A DNA stretch of 44,878 nt. Origin: an uncultured Xanthobacter sp. (GTDB lineage Bacteria; Pseudomonadota; Alphaproteobacteria; Rhizobiales; Xanthobacteraceae). Positions 43,203-44,878 of the stretch are shown here, piece by piece. The stretch is taken from contig CALMSN010000127.1 in NCBI GenBank assembly GCA_937872325.1, positions 1-44,878 on the forward strand. Direction: 5' to 3'. The notes beneath the pieces are model-generated. The model searched no databases and was not told the DNA's origin. It saw nothing but the letters and a program-made list of their open reading frames with translations. Position 1 is the first letter of the stretch. Each line of letters begins with the position of its first letter. The translations under genes were made by a program, and so were the position numbers.

Positions 43203-44171
43203 ATGACTTCCTTCGCCCAGGCCTTCGGCCTCATCAACCAGTCGGTGGCCGTGCCGGGCTGGCTCCTGCTCGTCGCCGCGGTGGTGGGCGCGGCGTTCGT
43301 CTTCGTGCTGATGGCGCGCTCGGAGCACCGCGACAATCCCATCACCCTGCTGGTGCTCATCGGCATCCTGGTGGGCGGGCTGGCGGTCGGCTCGGGTGTC
43401 CTGCGCGAGCTTCGAACCGCTGCCACCGTGGCCGAGGCCATGGCGCTGGATAATCGCGCCGTCAGCCTCGATGCCGCCGCGGCGCAATCCGGCCTCGGCT
43501 GCCTCGCCGCCGACGACAGCCTGGCCGCCGCATGCGAGGCCGTGGTGTTCGAGCGCCCGGAGACCGTCGCCGCCGCCCGCGGGCTGGTGGCGGCGCGGCT
43601 GGCGCTGGTGGAGGACGCGTTCGAGTTCGTCCGGCGGCGCGATGCCGCCTCCCTGATGGATCGCATCACCATGTGGCGCCGGCCGCTGGAGCGCGATCCG
43701 TACGGGCTCGTCGCCGCCATGCTTGCCGATAGCGCCGGCTGCAGCGATGCCTATTGCCCGCAGGTCGCCGTTATCGGCAATTCCGAAAAGATCGCCGCCA
43801 ATCTGCGCGAGGGCCGCCTGCAGGGGCTCATCGCCAAGTACGCGCCGATCTGGGAGCGCGTTGCCCGCAATCGCGGCACGCTCGGCCAGCCGGTGCGTAC
43901 AGGGCCGTTCGGCTTTCCCCTCGTAGAACGGCCGGCCGGGGGGGAGCGTGCGCCTGCCGCCAACCTTCCGGTCGAGGAGCCGCCCCCGGCCCCCCCGCCG
44001 GCCGCCCCGGTCGCGGAGGTCCCCCGGCCGCCCGCGCGCCCCGCCGCGCCTCCGGCCGCGCAGCGCGCCGCCCCGGCCAGCAGCACCGCCCGTCCGGCCC
44101 CCCGTCCGCGTCCGGCCCCCGCGCCGGCCGCCACGGAACCGGCAGCGGCGGACGACGCGGCGGACCAGTGA
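43203..44171 (+). CDS. Hypothetical membrane protein with Pro/Ala-rich tail
   Basis: A 322-residue protein. Two membrane helices lie at about residues 19-39 and 47-65, followed by a soluble alpha-helical domain (about 70-245) with three to four cysteines (CLAADDSLAAAC, GCSDAYC), then an 80-residue tail made almost only of Pro, Ala, Arg and Glu. The ATG at 43203 has AGGAG upstream. No family is recognised. The tail may cross the periplasm. It ends in a 4-bp overlap with the DUF1489-like gene, so these are probably one operon. Confidence 0.75.
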   Translation: MTSFAQAFGLINQSVAVPGWLLLVAAVVGAAFVFVLMARSEHRDNPITLLVLIGILVGGLAVGSGVLRELRTAATVAEAMALDNRAVSLDAAAAQSGLGCLAADDSLAAACEAVVFERPETVAAARGLVAARLALVEDAFEFVRRRDAASLMDRITMWRRPLERDPYGLVAAMLADSAGCSDAYCPQVAVIGNSEKIAANLREGRLQGLIAKYAPIWERVARNRGTLGQPVRTGPFGFPLVERPAGGERAPAANLPVEEPPPAPPPAAPVAEVPRPPARPAAPPAAQRAAPASSTARPAPRPRPAPAPAATEPAAADDAADQ

Positions 44172-44446
44172 TCGCCCGCGCCACCCCGGCACCCCAGGCG
44201 GCGCCCCCGCCGGGCAGCGTGCATCTCATCAAGCTCTGCGTGGGGGTCGCCACGGTGGCCGAGCTTGAAGCCTGGATCGCCGAGCGCGATGCCCTCGCCA
44301 CCGCGGCGGGCGCGACCTTCGTGCAGCGCCATGTCACCCGCAGCACCCCCACCCGCCGCGACGAGATGAGCCATCCCGAACCCGCCCTGGCGATCGAGCT
44401 CGCGAATAATTGTCTCGGTCACCTTCATCACGCGGGCTGCGTCTGA
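44168..44446 (+). pseudogene. DUF1489-like gene truncated in its conserved part
   Basis: The 92-residue reading starts (GTG, overlapping the upstream stop) with a Pro-rich leader and then shows VHLIKLCVGVATVAELEAWIAERD and HVTRSTPTRRDEM, matching the first half of alphaproteobacterial DUF1489 proteins. The expected continuation with GGSLYWVIKG and a second half of about 70 residues is missing; instead the frame runs through SHPEPALAIELANN to a stop. The break is close to 44366, where the complementary strand starts to read like the beginning of another gene. The true start may be the GTG at 44219. DUF1489 function is unknown to me. Confidence 0.6.
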
Positions 44447-44461
44447 AACGGGGTCCTGCAT
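44366..44461 (-). pseudogene. Possible 5' fragment of a minus-strand gene at the junction
   Basis: From the ATG at 44461 the minus strand reads MQDPVSDAARVMKVTETIIR and ends near GGFGMAHL, after which the frame continues only as the antisense of the DUF1489 gene. It begins 8 bp after the stop of the 115-residue gene, as a co-transcribed gene would. It looks like the head of a gene cut off at the junction. No family is recognised. Confidence 0.35.
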
Positions 44462-44469
44462 GTCGGAAC

Positions 44470-44817
44470 TTATAACAGTGGAAGTGGTAGCTGCACGCCG
44501 ATCTTGCGACCGAGCTGACCTTCGATGAAGTCCTGTAGCCCTTGCCTAATCTCTCGGTCCTGCGCGGACAGGCGCCGCTCCAGTTCGCGTGCGACATCCT
44601 CGCTGGCGTCACGCGCCCATCCTTCGATCGGATTGCAGGCCAGCACCCGCAGCGGCGCCTTGAATTGGCCGCTCAGCAAATCGGCGATCAGCGTGTCATA
44701 GTCGACATCGCTCTCGTCGGCTTCGCGCCATGCAGCGCCGTCCCTGAAATCTTCCAGAACCAAATAGATGTCCCGATCGAGCCGGTCGGCCCGCGGTACG
44801 ATAGACGGGAAACTCAT
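44470..44817 (-). CDS. Conserved hypothetical protein at the edge of a probable insertion
   Basis: A 115-residue, strongly acidic and probably cytoplasmic protein. It begins MSFPSIVPRADRLDRDIYLV, has an alpha/beta part with LIADLLSGQFKAPLRVLACNPIEGWARD in outline, and ends in a helical segment and QLPLPLL. Similar small proteins occur in Rhizobiales accessory regions as far as I recall; no function is known. Base composition is less GC-rich than the genes to the left. The start ATG at 44817 is preceded by sequence unlike the core genes. The 3' neighbour is the fragment at 44366-44461. Confidence 0.7.
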   Translation of the reverse strand: MSFPSIVPRADRLDRDIYLVLEDFRDGAAWREADESDVDYDTLIADLLSGQFKAPLRVLACNPIEGWARDASEDVARELERRLSAQDREIRQGLQDFIEGQLGRKIGVQLPLPLL

Positions 44818-44878
44818 TTACGCCACTCCACAACTCGCCCTGTCCAAAATCTAGGTAAGGGGACGGCGAATCGCGAAT

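Overview
The window is high-GC alphaproteobacterial DNA, most probably from a Hyphomicrobiales (Rhizobiales) chromosome, perhaps Xanthobacteraceae. The reasons are two Porin_2-type porins, a DksA with only one zinc-finger cysteine, a BioY biotin transporter, a pyrB gene overlapped by a dihydroorotase-like gene that lacks its metal-binding histidines, and intergenic repeats of the AGAGCGTTT type. The assignment is inference from gene content; no database was searched. Almost all of the window is core chromosome. The only sign of an insertion is at the extreme right end.

Left part (1-10.5 kb): a minus-strand stress/envelope cluster (SixA-like phosphatase, YcjX GTPase, two small membrane proteins, YcjF) is followed by metY with an AT-rich leader, a CoA-binding protein and a TatD nuclease. 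After a REP-type repeat come bioY, a lipoprotein, a stand-alone AsnC ligand-binding protein, thiD, an XRE-cupin regulator and lipB. This is a cofactor-rich stretch (biotin, thiamine, lipoate).

Middle part (10.5-24.3 kb): tRNA-Leu(GAG) with an acceptor-stem mismatch and two terminators, a polysaccharide deacetylase, mgtE, folD, a pterin dehydratase, a cytochrome c, a REP cluster, rsmE, a YbdK-like carboxylate-amine ligase, a FAD-oxidoreductase-like protein with a degraded nucleotide-binding motif, a MipA/OmpV protein, a three-copy tandem repeat that carries the 3' end of the neighbouring gene, a MoxR ATPase and dksA.

Right part (24.3-44.9 kb): two tandem porins, the second with a G6 tract that decides which start is in frame. 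Next is an overlapping three-gene operon of an OmpA protein with four 122-residue BON-like repeats, a 39-residue membrane protein and a membrane-anchored helix-hairpin-helix protein. This operon is the best candidate here for an undescribed envelope system. It is followed by topA, dprA, plsY, the pyrB/pseudo-dihydroorotase pair (all minus strand), a small secreted protein, an AEC transporter, a 237-bp tandem duplication and a small membrane-protein cluster. The last of these runs into a DUF1489 gene that loses its conserved C-terminus at about 44366, where minus-strand DNA of different character begins.

Several intergenic regions of 300-900 bp contain no convincing gene. They hold repeat families: REP units, AGAGCGTTT inverted repeats, a dispersed element at 18.5 and 32.6 kb, and two tandem arrays.
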